Part shown: positions 7,788-20,120 of the stretch, piece by piece
Position numbering within the stretch: position 1 is the first letter of the stretch
Layout: each line of letters starts with the position of its first letter
NCBI RefSeq assembly: GCF_040954835.1
Contig: NW_027168309.1
Location: 434,001-498,000, forward strand
Direction of reading: 5' to 3'
Source of the DNA: Lepisosteus oculatus
Taxonomy: Eukaryota > Chordata > Actinopteri > Semionotiformes > Lepisosteidae
Length of the DNA: 64,000 nt
The notes under the pieces: generated by a model
The model's database searches: none
Told to the model about the DNA's origin: nothing
Seen by the model: only the letters and a program-made list of their open reading frames with translations
Made by a program: the position numbers and the translations under genes

Positions 7788-9656
7788 AGGGAGCGCCGCC
7801 GCCGCCGGCTTGCAATCATTTAACACGGAGGGCGAGGCGGCGGCGGTAACCTTTTTCAATGTCGCTCTCCGCTTCCCCCCAAAAAAAGCCAAATGACATG
7901 CTAGCACTCGGACACCCTTCAGAAGACTGAAGGGTGGCTTAAAGCTGGAAGGATTAGGTCTCCCCGTTCCGACGCGACAATCGAACTTCCTTAGGCAGAG
8001 AGAAAGCAACATCGAGGAGCGTCAACAAGACTTTAGAAGCTGCGACACACGCCACTTTCAGTTGCAGACACAGCAGTTTTAAAGGCAGGAATCGCCTTTG
8101 CGAACGCCATGAGAAACAGAACGCAAGCTCAGGTCCTGCGGTTTAACAAACAGCCTCGGCTTTCAAGCGACATTTCTTTTCTGGAGCGAATTCACTTTCA
8201 ACTTCAAGAAATTCACACAACTTGCGAAATACGAAATACAAATCTGGCTCATCGCTGCACAAGAAATACCGCCGGCTGGCAAGAAAATGACAACGGTGTT
8301 TTTCCTTAACGAAAAACTTCCCATGGAGAAAAACAACGGCTGTGCGTCTCTGTCGGCTTGATTCAGTTTAATGCAAGTATTCATTCTCCTCCTGGAAAAT
8401 ACAGCTTGCGAAAGATGAAATACAATTCTTGGCTTTTCTGGGTGAGTGCAGAAGAAATCCTGCCGGCTGGCAGAAGAATTCCAGCCTTTTTTACTCTTTA
8501 ACCACAAACTTGCGAATGATACAAAGAGAGCGGGGTGCGTTTCTGTGCAGCTGTTAACTGAACAGCTGCTGCTTCAAGCCCACCCAGGGCTCATTCCGAT
8601 TTCAACATCATGCCCCCTGAAGGTAGACTGGATTTCTTTGCGAAGCATTCACCTTTTGGACGTTTCAGGAAAGGTGCGTGTCGATGCCAGACTTGAAAAG
8701 CTTTCCATACAAAGAAACAACATAGTGCTTTTGATTGATGGGAAACGGCAAGAGCGGTTTGAGCAGCTCCGGCCTCTCAACCGCTTTACAATGTGATCGG
8801 CACCTCGGTAGCCAGTTTAGAAGGCTGAAAAGGATGCTGGAAGCACAGCGACGTTCTAAAACCAGCGCTTGAAAAGCATCTGCATACATAAAATGTCCAT
8901 TTCCCCAAAGCTGAATCTGCATCTTCAGAAGATTGTCAGCTATACGTTTTCGTTCTTTGTTTCCTTTTTTTACGACAAGCTTTCGAGAAATGAACTGTCT
9001 ATTGTGATGAAGGCTGCGTTAGAAATTGTGCATCTAGCTTAGTTCAATGAAATCGGGAGGTGCACCTGTCTCAAGCGGATGGCTCTTTGCAGGCACACTA
9101 CGGAAACCTGCGGGCGCAAGTTGGGAGAAGTGACTCTTGCAGAGTGTTGAGCTTCGAGAAGAGGGCTCCGCTCAGGAAGATATTTCCACATGTTGAAGAG
9201 TCGCTTTTCGCCCTTTCTTTCCCACATTTTTCCAGTGCGGTTATTGATCGCGTTCAAAATGTTTTCCCAACGTACGTGTTACCTGCAAAATCACAGTGAA
9301 ACTGTTATGCCGAAAAGATTCCTAATAGTTATTGTATTAGAATAGCTCTCCAATTTCTTAGCCTTCGTACACGCAATGTTTAAGGAAACGCTAGAGTAAA
9401 TGAAACTGTAAATAGACAGGAGCTCTTCTTAGTTTTCATACAAGTTATGATGGCTGCAGCTCCTATCTGCGTCCGGGTGACCGGAGCCAAGGGATTATCT
9501 GCGGAACCTTTGATTTATCTCTCGGGCAAGGAGCTAGATACGCCCTTTTCATCTCGGTTTGATCACACCTGTGCATTAAAACGCAGTGCTCGGTACCATC
9601 GAGGTGTAAGAGGTTCAAGGATGAGCGGGAAACTTTGTTAATAAGGAGACGGGCAC

Positions 9657-9729
9657 CGCCCAACGTGGGGCTCGAACCCACGACCCTGAGATTAAGAGTC
9701 TCATGCTCTACCGACTGAGCTAGCCGGGC
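9657..9729 (-). tRNA. tRNA-Lys-CTT: tRNA-Lys (CTT), unit 3
   Basis: No change from the unit 1 gene noticed. Confidence 0.97.
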
Positions 9730-10550
9730 GCCGGTGGAGCTGGTGGTTAACTTGTCCCTGTTGACGGCAATTTGACAAGGTATACTTCCTGGCTTTTCAT
9801 CATGTGCTGACCGGATTCGAGAGTAGCACACCCTGTTCTTTGTTGATTACTGTACCTCCAGCAGCGCAAATGTCAGTAATCATTGAAATGTACGACCTAC
9901 AATCTCCTCAGCATGCCCGCGTGGACTCCTCAGTGATCATCCTTCTACGTTCTGCTGTAGTTTTCATGCAAGTGAAAACCGTGCTCCAAATAACAGCGGC
10001 ACAGTTGTATCCTGCGGTAAGCATTCTTCTAATTCCATCGTTTTGCTCCAGGTAAAAGGTAGCGCATCATAGTGTTGATATTCCAAGGTTTCAGAGTCCG
10101 TATTGGATGGCTTGGATGCAGACATCGCTCAGAGCTCCCAGTATGATTTTCCCGAGTTCAGTTTTGCAGTGTTTTAGTGCTTTACTACTTCCAGTGGGCC
10201 TTTGAATGCTCTGCTAAGTAGAGACGTGACATAATTACTAATGCGACCGAGTGTGCTGGCTGTTCCTGGTTCGTAATGATTAACGCGAGAAATCAATATA
10301 AACATAACTGCTTCGATTTCGAGGTTCAGTTGAAGCTTTCAAAGAAACTATCAAAGACCTCAGAACAACCGAAGACACATTTGGTCATCTCCGTATTGGT
10401 GAAGATTAAAGAGTCCCGCAAGTGTCAAGCTTGCACAAACACACACGAGAGAGAAACTCAGGACAGAATTTAAAGAAAGGGAGATGCAGACTATTTGAAG
10501 GCACTTTGCTAACCCAATGGCATGCTTATGAATCGTGCATAGGACACATG

Positions 10551-10622
10551 TAGCAGAGGATGGTTTCGATCCATCGACCTCTGGGTTATGGGCCCAGCAC
10601 GCTTCCGCTGCGCCACTCTGCT
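10551..10622 (-). tRNA. tRNA-iMet-CAT: Initiator tRNA-Met, unit 3
   Basis: Gene and near flanks as in unit 1. Confidence 0.97.
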
Positions 10623-10901
10623 GACGGCCTCTCTGCGTGTGGCGCACAACTGCTCTTTTTATTTCCTACATAAGTGATGAAAGAGTTGAAAGTTTCAACG
10701 ACAAACGCAGACGTCACTTTGAGCGCTTGGTGTTGTAGCACAAATCATCACATGCTGCTCTACACTGGATTATAAAAGCCGACACATTTTCCAAACATTT
10801 TAATGCTGGAGTCACACTGTAGTATTAATAACAGTGCGATACTCGAGGAGCGTAGTGGGATCGCGGTGGCTCATCAGACTGCCCCGGGACAGGGGGCCCG
10901 C

Positions 10902-10984
10902 GTCAGGATGGCCGAGCGGTCTAAGGCGCTGCGTTCAGGTCGCAGTCTCCCCTGGAGGCGTGGGTTCGAATCCCACTCCTGACA
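10902..10984 (+). tRNA. tRNA-Leu-CAG: tRNA-Leu (CAG), unit 3
   Basis: Same as unit 1; last copy with T rather than C 22 bases upstream (10880). Confidence 0.97.
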
Positions 10985-11335
10985 AAAAGCTTGCTCAGTG
11001 CCGTCTCCAGTCGGGTGCAAATGGGTGAAGCAGCCTGCCGCGGGGAACGTGCGCCGATAGGCGTAGGTGTATCCCCTGCCTCTTCCGATTTAGCTCGTGC
11101 TCCATAGGATGGAAGCGGATGCTCTGGCTTTTTGACTCGAATATAACCTGATCACAACAGAAGGCCGTGCAGCCCAGTGCTGGTTTAAGAATGCCTCGTG
11201 TCTTCAGGCCCCTATTCCTTCAGGTTACCCCTTTGGAATAGTCGTCCGAAAAAGACGGGAAAGGAAAAGCATGTAAGCTCCCACACACTGCGTTAGCATT
11301 AGCGGTTGGAATCTGATGGGAGAAAAGCAACCTGG

Positions 11336-11407
11336 CTCGCCGTCAAGCAATCCATCCCTGGTCTCCCACGTGACAGGCGGGGATACGCACCACTATACTA
11401 ACGAGGA
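11336..11407 (-). pseudogene. tRNA-Asp relic, unit 3
   Basis: First copy with the canonical T4 (plus-strand A at 11404), giving 5' end TCCTCGT as in functional tRNA-Asp. The T arm is decayed as in unit 1. Confidence 0.9.
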
Positions 11408-11816
11408 GCGCTTGCTTGGCGCTTGAAGACACTTCCTCTTGCGGCTACTACTGTTTCCGGTTTCGTCTTTTCTTTTCATTCCTCCCAGAGGAGCGCATGA
11501 AAACGTTTCCATCTGCGCCATCCTCACCCCTCCAATGCTATGGTCCCTGCTCCTCCTGGTGCACTGCAAACACTCATTCAGCCGGTTCTTTCAGTTTGAA
11601 TACTTAGGTCTTCAAAGGCTGGAAGTAGGGCGCAAGACATGCCAATGCCAAAAGCGTGGCAGTGTGCTTCCAGCTGTGAAATGTCACTGGTGGATGTTGA
11701 AGACATTACTTCCAAGGCAGCAGGTCCAAGCGATTTAGCGTTTGTACAAGAAGCAGGAAGAGAGAAACGGCACTCCGCCTTTTTCTGGGCAGGCCGAAGC
11801 GACAGGAGAAGGGCGC

Positions 11817-11898
11817 CGTAGTCGGCAGGATTCGAGCCGACGCGGGGAGACCCCAATGGCTTTCTAGCCCATCGCCTTAACCGCTCGGCCACGACTAC
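11817..11898 (-). tRNA. tRNA-Ser-AGA: tRNA-Ser (AGA), unit 3
   Basis: Same as unit 1. Confidence 0.87.
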
Positions 11899-13767
11899 AG
11901 GGAGCGCCGCCGCCGCCGGCTTGCAATCATTTAACACGGAGGGCGAGGCGGCGGCGGTAACCTTTTTCAATGTCGCTCTCCGCTTCCCCCCAAAAAAAGC
12001 CAAATGACATGCTAGCACTCGGACACCCTTCAGAAGACTGAAGGGTGGCTTAAAGCTGGAAGGATTAGGTCTCCCCGTTCCGACGCGACAATCGAACTTC
12101 CTTAGGCAGAGAGAAAGCAACATCGAGGAGCGTCAACAAGACTTTAGAAGCTGCGACACACGCCACTTTCAGTCGCAGACACAGCAGTTTTAAAGGCAGG
12201 AATCGCCTTTGCGAACGCCATGAGAAACAGAACGCAAGCTCAGGTCCTGCGGTTTAACAAACAGCCTCGGCTTTCAAGCGACATTTCTTTTCTGGAGCGA
12301 ATTCACTTTCAACTTCAAGAAATTCACACAACTTGCGAAATACGAAATACAAATCTGGCTCATCGCTGCACAAGAAATACCGCCGGCTGGCAAGAAAATG
12401 ACAACGGTGTTTTTCCTTAACGAAAAACTTCCCATGGAGAAAAACAACGGCTGTGCGTCTCTGTCGGCTTGATTCAGTTTAATGCAAGTATTCATTCTCC
12501 TCCTGGAAAATACAGCTTGCGAAAGATGAAATACAATTCTTGGCTTTTCTGGGTGAGTGCAGAAGAAATCCTGCCGGCTGGCAGAAGAATTCCAGCCTTT
12601 TTTACTCTTTAACCACAAACTTGCGAATGATACAAAGAGAGCGGGGTGCGTTTCTGTGCAGTTGTTAACTGAACAGCTGCTGCTTCAAGCCCACCCAGGG
12701 CTCATTCCGATTTCAACATCATGCCCCCTGAAGGTAGACTGGATTTCTTTGCGAAGCATTCACCTTTTGGACGTTTCAGGAAAGGTGCGTGTCGATGCCA
12801 GACTTGAAAAGCTTTCCATACAAAGAAACAACATAGTGCTTTTGATTGATGGGAAACGGCAAGAGCGGTTTGAGCAGCTCCGGCCTCTCAACCGCTTTAC
12901 AATGTGATCGGCACCTCGGTAGCCAGTTTAGAAGGCTGAAAAGGATGCTGGAAGCACAGCGACGTTCTAAAACCAGCGCTTGAAAAGCATCTGCATACAT
13001 AAAATGTCCATTTCCCCAAAGATGAATCTGCATCTTCAGAAGATTGTCAGCTATACGTTTTCGTTCTTTGTTTCCTTTTTTTACGACAAGCTTTCGAGAA
13101 ATGAACTGTCTATTGTGATGAAGGCTGCATTAGAAATTGTGCATCTAGCTTAGTTCAATGAAATCGGGAGGTGCACCTGTCTCAAGCGGATGGCTCTTTG
13201 CAGGCACACTACGGAAACCTGCGGGCGCAAGTTGGGAGAAGTGACTCTTGCAGAGTGTTGAGCTTCGAGAAGAGGGCTCCGCTCAGGAAGATATTTCCAC
13301 ATGTTGAAGAGTCGCTTTTCGCCCTTTCTTTCCCACATTTTTCCAGTGCGGTTATTGATCGCGTTCAAAATGTTTTCACAACGTACGTGTTACCTGCAAA
13401 ATCACAGTGAAACTGTTATGCCGAAAAGATTCCTAATAGTTATTGTATTAGAATAGCTCTCCAATTTCTTAGCCTTCGTACACGCAATGTTTAAGGAAAC
13501 GCTAGAGTAAATGAAACTGTAAATAGACAGGAGCTCTTCTTAGTTTTCATACAAGTTATGATGGCTGCAGCTCCTATCTGCGTCCGGGTGACCGGAGCCA
13601 AGGGATTATCTGCGGAACCTTTGATTTATCTCTCGGGCAAGGAGCTAGATACGCCCTTTTCATCTCGGTTTGATCACACCTGTGCATTAAAACGCAGTGC
13701 TCGGTACCATCGAGGTGTAAGAGGTTCAAGGATGAGCGGGAAACTTTGTTAATAAGGAGACGGGCAC

Positions 13768-13840
13768 CGCCCAACGTGGGGCTCGAACCCACGACCCTGA
13801 GATTAAGAGTCTCATGCTCTACCGACTGAGCTAGCCGGGC
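13768..13840 (-). tRNA. tRNA-Lys-CTT: tRNA-Lys (CTT), unit 4
   Basis: Gene body unchanged. The 5' flank has C at 13906 in place of T, as in units 4-11. Confidence 0.97.
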
Positions 13841-14661
13841 GCCGGTGGAGCTGGTGGTTAACTTGTCCCTGTTGACGGCAATTTGACAAGGTATACTTCC
13901 TGGCTCTTCATCATGTGCTGACCGGATTCGAGAGTAGCACACCCTGTTCTTTGTTGATTACTGTACCTCCAGCAGCGCAAATGTCAGTAATCATTGAAAT
14001 GTACGACCTACAATCTCCTCAGCATGCCCGCGTGGACTCCTCAGTGATCATCCTTCTACGTTCTGCTGTAGTTTTCATGCAAGTGAAAACCGTGCTCCAA
14101 ATAACAGCGGCACAGTTGTATCCTGCGGTAAGCATTCTTCTAATTCCATCGTTTTGCTCCAGGTAAAAGGTAGCGCATCATAGTGTTGATATTCCAAGGT
14201 TTCAGAGTCCGTATTGGATGGCTTGGATGCAGACATCGCTCAGAGCTCCCAGTATGATTTTCCCGAGTTCAGTTTTGCAGTGTTTTAGTGCTTTACTACT
14301 TCCAGTGGGCCTTTGAATGCTCTGCTAAGTAGAGACGTGACATAATTACTAATGCGACCGAGTGTGCTGGCTGTTCCTGGTTCGTAATGATTAACGCGAG
14401 AAATCAATATAAACATAACTGCTTCGATTTCGAGGTTCAGTTGAAGCTTTCAAAGAAACTATCAAAGACCTCAGAACAACCGAAGACACATTTGGTCATC
14501 TCCGTATTGGTGAAGATTAAAGAGTCCCGCAAGTGTCAAGCTTGCACAAACACACACGAGAGAGAAACTCAGGACAGAATTTAAAGAAAGGGAGATGCAG
14601 ACTATTTGAAGGCACTTTGCTAACCCAATGGCATGCTTATGAATCGTGCATAGGACACACG

Positions 14662-14733
14662 TAGCAGAGGATGGTTTCGATCCATCGACCTCTGGGTTAT
14701 GGGCCCAGCACGCTTCCGCTGCGCCACTCTGCT
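14662..14733 (-). tRNA. tRNA-iMet-CAT: Initiator tRNA-Met, unit 4, alternative flanks
   Basis: Gene body unchanged, but the base two past the 3' end is changed (C at 14660), as are bases 4 and 8 before the 5' end (A at 14737, G at 14741). Changes on both sides of an unchanged gene suggest separate haplotypes rather than point drift. Units 4-11 and 15 share this form. Confidence 0.97.
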
Positions 14734-15012
14734 GACAGCCGCTCTGCGTGTGGCGCACAACTGCTCTTTTTATTTCCTACATAAGTGATGAAAGAGTTGA
14801 AAGTTTCAACGACAAACGCAGACGTCACTTTGAGCGCTTGGTGTTGTAGCACAAATCATCACATGCTGCTCTACACTGGATTATAAAAGCCGACACATTT
14901 TCCAAACATTTTAATGCTGGAGTCACACTGTAGTATTAATAACAGTGCGATACTCGAGGAGCGTAGTGGGATCGCGGTGGCTCATCAGACCGCCCCGGGA
15001 CAGGGGGCCCGC

Positions 15013-15095
15013 GTCAGGATGGCCGAGCGGTCTAAGGCGCTGCGTTCAGGTCGCAGTCTCCCCTGGAGGCGTGGGTTCGAATCCCACTCCTGACA
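15013..15095 (+). tRNA. tRNA-Leu-CAG: tRNA-Leu (CAG), unit 4
   Basis: Gene body unchanged; C at 14991 upstream, as in all following units. Confidence 0.97.
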
Positions 15096-15446
15096 AAAAG
15101 CTTGCTCAGTGCCGTCTCCAGTCGGGTGCAAATGGGTGAAGCAGCCTGCCGCGGGGAACGTGCGCCGATAGGCGTAGGTGTATCCCCTGCCTCTTCCGAT
15201 TTAGCTCGTGCTCCATAGGATGGAAGCGGATGCTCTGGCTTTTTGACTCGAATATAACCTGATCACAACAGAAGGCCGTGCAGCCCAGTGCTGGTTTAAG
15301 AATGCCTCGTGTCTTCAGGCCCCTATTCCTTCAGGTTACCCCTTTGGAATAGTCGTCCGAAAAAGACGGGAAAGGAAAAGCATGTAAGCTCCCACACACT
15401 GCGTTAGCATTAGCGGTTGGAATCTGATGGGAGAAAAGCAACCTGG

Positions 15447-15518
15447 CTCGCCGTCAAGCAATCCATCCCTGGTCTCCCACGTGACAGGCGGGGATACGCA
15501 CCACTATACTAACGAGGA
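15447..15518 (-). pseudogene. tRNA-Asp relic, unit 4
   Basis: T4 form; same decayed T arm. Confidence 0.9.
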
Positions 15519-15927
15519 GCGCTTGCTTGGCGCTTGAAGACACTTCCTCTTGCGGCTACTACTGTTTCCGGTTTCGTCTTTTCTTTTCATTCCTCCCAGA
15601 GGAGCGCATGAAAACGTTTCCATCTGCGCCATCCTCACCCCTCCAATGCTATGGTCCCTGCTCCTCCTGGTGCACTGCAAACACTCATTCAGCCGGTTCT
15701 TTCAGTTTGAATACTTAGGTCTTCAAAGGCTGGAAGTAGGGCGCAAGACATGCCAATGCCAAAAGCGTGGCAGTGTGCTTCCAGCTGTGAAATGTCACTG
15801 GTGGATGTTGAAGACATTACTTCCAAGGCAGCAGGTCCAAGCGATTTAGCGTTTGTACAAGAAGCAGGAAGAGAGAAACGGCACTCCGCCTTTTTCTGGG
15901 CAGGCCGAAGCGACAGGAGAAGGGCGC

Positions 15928-16009
15928 CGTAGTCGGCAGGATTCGAGCCGACGCGGGGAGACCCCAATGGCTTTCTAGCCCATCGCCTTAACCGCTCGGC
16001 CACGACTAC
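15928..16009 (-). tRNA. tRNA-Ser-AGA: tRNA-Ser (AGA), unit 4
   Basis: Same as unit 1. Confidence 0.87.
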
Positions 16010-17878
16010 AGGGAGCGCCGCCGCCGCCGGCTTGCAATCATTTAACACGGAGGGCGAGGCGGCGGCGGTAACCTTTTTCAATGTCGCTCTCCGCTTCCCC
16101 CCAAAAAAAGCCAAATGACATGCTAGCACTCGGACACCCTTCAGAAGACTGAAGGGTGGCTTAAAGCTGGAAGGATTAGGTCTCCCCGTTCCGACGCGAC
16201 AATCGAACTTCCTTAGGCAGAGAGAAAGCAACATCGAGGAGCGTCAACAAGACTTTAGAAGCTGCGACACACGCCACTTTCAGTCGCAGACACAGCAGTT
16301 TTAAAGGCAGGAATCGCCTTTGCGAACGCCATGAGAAACAGAACGCAAGCTCAGGTCCTGCGGTTTAACAAACAGCCTCGGCTTTCAAGCGACATTTCTT
16401 TTCTGGAGCGAATTCACTTTCAACTTCAAGAAATTCACACAACTTGCGAAATACGAAATACAAATCTGGCTCATCGCTGCACAAGAAATACCGCCGGCTG
16501 GCAAGAAAATGACAACGGTGTTTTTCCTTAACGAAAAACTTCCCATGGAGAAAAACAACGGCTGTGCGTCTCTGTCGGCTTGATTCAGTTTAATGCAAGT
16601 ATTCATTCTCCTCCTGGAAAATACAGCTTGCGAAAGATGAAATACAATTCTTGGCTTTTCTGGGTGAGTGCAGAAGAAATCCTGCCGGCTGGCAGAAGAA
16701 TTCCAGCCTTTTTTACTCTTTAACCACAAACTTGCGAATGATACAAAGAGAGCGGGGTGCGTTTCTGTGCAGTTGTTAACTGAACAGCTGCTGCTTCAAG
16801 CCCACCCAGGGCTCATTCCGATTTCAACATCATGCCCCCTGAAGGTAGACTGGATTTCTTTGCGAAGCATTCACCTTTTGGACGTTTCAGGAAAGGTGCG
16901 TGTCGATGCCAGACTTGAAAAGCTTTCCATACAAAGAAACAACATAGTGCTTTTGATTGATGGGAAACGGCAAGAGCGGTTTGAGCAGCTCCGGCCTCTC
17001 AACCGCTTTACAATGTGATCGGCACCTCGGTAGCCAGTTTAGAAGGCTGAAAAGGATGCTGGAAGCACAGCGACGTTCTAAAACCAGCGCTTGAAAAGCA
17101 TCTGCATACATAAAATGTCCATTTCCCCAAAGATGAATCTGCATCTTCAGAAGATTGTCAGCTATACGTTTTCGTTCTTTGTTTCCTTTTTTTACGACAA
17201 GCTTTCGAGAAATGAACTGTCTATTGTGATGAAGGCTGCATTAGAAATTGTGCATCTAGCTTAGTTCAATGAAATCGGGAGGTGCACCTGTCTCAAGCGG
17301 ATGGCTCTTTGCAGGCACACTACGGAAACCTGCGGGCGCAAGTTGGGAGAAGTGACTCTTGCAGAGTGTTGAGCTTCGAGAAGAGGGCTCCGCTCAGGAA
17401 GATATTTCCACATGTTGAAGAGTCGCTTTTCGCCCTTTCTTTCCCACATTTTTCCAGTGCGGTTATTGATCGCGTTCAAAATGTTTTCACAACGTACGTG
17501 TTACCTGCAAAATCACAGTGAAACTGTTATGCCGAAAAGATTCCTAATAGTTATTGTATTAGAATAGCTCTCCAATTTCTTAGCCTTCGTACACGCAATG
17601 TTTAAGGAAACGCTAGAGTAAATGAAACTGTAAATAGACAGGAGCTCTTCTTAGTTTTCATACAAGTTATGATGGCTGCAGCTCCTATCTGCGTCCGGGT
17701 GACCGGAGCCAAGGGATTATCTGCGGAACCTTTGATTTATCTCTCGGGCAAGGAGCTAGATACGCCCTTTTCATCTCGGTTTGATCACACCTGTGCATTA
17801 AAACGCAGTGCTCGGTACCATCGAGGTGTAAGAGGTTCAAGGATGAGCGGGAAACTTTGTTAATAAGGAGACGGGCAC

Positions 17879-17951
17879 CGCCCAACGTGGGGCTCGAACC
17901 CACGACCCTGAGATTAAGAGTCTCATGCTCTACCGACTGAGCTAGCCGGGC
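17879..17951 (-). tRNA. tRNA-Lys-CTT: tRNA-Lys (CTT), unit 5
   Basis: Gene body unchanged from unit 1. Confidence 0.97.
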
Positions 17952-18772
17952 GCCGGTGGAGCTGGTGGTTAACTTGTCCCTGTTGACGGCAATTTGACAA
18001 GGTATACTTCCTGGCTCTTCATCATGTGCTGACCGGATTCGAGAGTAGCACACCCTGTTCTTTGTTGATTACTGTACCTCCAGCAGCGCAAATGTCAGTA
18101 ATCATTGAAATGTACGACCTACAATCTCCTCAGCATGCCCGCGTGGACTCCTCAGTGATCATCCTTCTACGTTCTGCTGTAGTTTTCATGCAAGTGAAAA
18201 CCGTGCTCCAAATAACAGCGGCACAGTTGTATCCTGCGGTAAGCATTCTTCTAATTCCATCGTTTTGCTCCAGGTAAAAGGTAGCGCATCATAGTGTTGA
18301 TATTCCAAGGTTTCAGAGTCCGTATTGGATGGCTTGGATGCAGACATCGCTCAGAGCTCCCAGTATGATTTTCCCGAGTTCAGTTTTGCAGTGTTTTAGT
18401 GCTTTACTACTTCCAGTGGGCCTTTGAATGCTCTGCTAAGTAGAGACGTGACATAATTACTAATGCGACCGAGTGTGCTGGCTGTTCCTGGTTCGTAATG
18501 ATTAACGCGAGAAATCAATATAAACATAACTGCTTCGATTTCGAGGTTCAGTTGAAGCTTTCAAAGAAACTATCAAAGACCTCAGAACAACCGAAGACAC
18601 ATTTGGTCATCTCCGTATTGGTGAAGATTAAAGAGTCCCGCAAGTGTCAAGCTTGCACAAACACACACGAGAGAGAAACTCAGGACAGAATTTAAAGAAA
18701 GGGAGATGCAGACTATTTGAAGGCACTTTGCTAACCCAATGGCATGCTTATGAATCGTGCATAGGACACACG

Positions 18773-18844
18773 TAGCAGAGGATGGTTTCGATCCATCGAC
18801 CTCTGGGTTATGGGCCCAGCACGCTTCCGCTGCGCCACTCTGCT
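18773..18844 (-). tRNA. tRNA-iMet-CAT: Initiator tRNA-Met, unit 5, alternative flanks
   Basis: Gene body unchanged; flanks as unit 4. Confidence 0.97.
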
Positions 18845-19123
18845 GACAGCCGCTCTGCGTGTGGCGCACAACTGCTCTTTTTATTTCCTACATAAGTGAT
18901 GAAAGAGTTGAAAGTTTCAACGACAAACGCAGACGTCACTTTGAGCGCTTGGTGTTGTAGCACAAATCATCACATGCTGCTCTACACTGGATTATAAAAG
19001 CCGACACATTTTCCAAACATTTTAATGCTGGAGTCACACTGTAGTATTAATAACAGTGCGATACTCGAGGAGCGTAGTGGGATCGCGGTGGCTCATCAGA
19101 CCGCCCCGGGACAGGGGGCCCGC

Positions 19124-19206
19124 GTCAGGATGGCCGAGCGGTCTAAGGCGCTGCGTTCAGGTCGCAGTCTCCCCTGAAGGCGTGGGTTCGAATCCCACTC
19201 CTGACA
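19124..19206 (+). tRNA. tRNA-Leu-CAG: tRNA-Leu (CAG), unit 5, variable-arm variant
   Basis: A at 19177 replaces G, turning the GGAG side of the variable-arm stem into GAAG and breaking one of its four pairs. Anticodon and promoter boxes are intact. The only Leu copy in the window with a gene-body change. Confidence 0.95.
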
Positions 19207-19557
19207 AAAAGCTTGCTCAGTGCCGTCTCCAGTCGGGTGCAAATGGGTGAAGCAGCCTGCCGCGGGGAACGTGCGCCGATAGGCGTAGGTGTATCCCCTG
19301 CCTCTTCCGATTTAGCTCGTGCTCCATAGGATGGAAGCGGATGCTCTGGCTTTTTGACTCGAATATAACCTGATCACAACAGAAGGCCGTGCAGCCCAGT
19401 GCTGGTTTAAGAATGCCTCGTGTCTTCAGGCCCCTATTCCTTCAGGTTACCCCTTTGGAATAGTCGTCCGAAAAAGACGGGAAAGGAAAAGCATGTAAGC
19501 TCCCACACACTGCGTTAGCATTAGCGGTTGGAATCTGATGGGAGAAAAGCAACCTGG

Positions 19558-19629
19558 CTCGCCGTCAAGCAATCCATCCCTGGTCTCCCACGTGACAGGC
19601 GGGGATACGCACCACTATACTAACGAGGA
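19558..19629 (-). pseudogene. tRNA-Asp relic, unit 5
   Basis: T4 form; same decayed T arm. Confidence 0.9.
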
Positions 19630-20038
19630 GCGCTTGCTTGGCGCTTGAAGACACTTCCTCTTGCGGCTACTACTGTTTCCGGTTTCGTCTTTTCTTTTCA
19701 TTCCTCCCAGAGGAGCGCATGAAAACGTTTCCATCTGCGCCATCCTCACCCCTCCAATGCTATGGTCCCTGCTCCTCCTGGTGCACTGCAAACACTCATT
19801 CAGCCGGTTCTTTCAGTTTGAATACTTAGGTCTTCAAAGGCTGGAAGTAGGGCGCAAGACATGCCAATGCCAAAAGCGTGGCAGTGTGCTTCCAGCTGTG
19901 AAATGTCACTGGTGGATGTTGAAGACATTACTTCCAAGGCAGCAGGTCCAAGCGATTTAGCGTTTGTACAAGAAGCAGGAAGAGAGAAACGGCACTCCGC
20001 CTTTTTCTGGGCAGGCCGAAGCGACAGGAGAAGGGCGC

Positions 20039-20120
20039 CGTAGTCGGCAGGATTCGAGCCGACGCGGGGAGACCCCAATGGCTTTCTAGCCCATCGCCTT
20101 AACCGCTCGGCCACGACTAC
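20039..20120 (-). tRNA. tRNA-Ser-AGA: tRNA-Ser (AGA), unit 5
   Basis: Same as unit 1. Confidence 0.87.

Larger units (their letters stand above)
4112..8222 (+). repeat. tDNA unit 2 (4,111 bp)
   Basis: No difference from unit 1 was noticed by eye, including the T at 7293 in the Asp relic that only these two units carry. Confidence 0.98.
8223..12333 (+). repeat. tDNA unit 3 (4,111 bp)
   Basis: As units 1 and 2 except A at 11404 in the Asp relic and C at 12174, both of which are shared with all later units. It is therefore a junction between the first haplotype block and the rest. Confidence 0.98.
12334..16444 (+). repeat. tDNA unit 4 (4,111 bp)
   Basis: Shares with unit 5 a T at 12662 and A at 13129, and an A at 13378 seen in no other unit. 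It is the first unit with the alternative initiator Met flanks (C at 14660, A at 14737, G at 14741). Confidence 0.98.
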
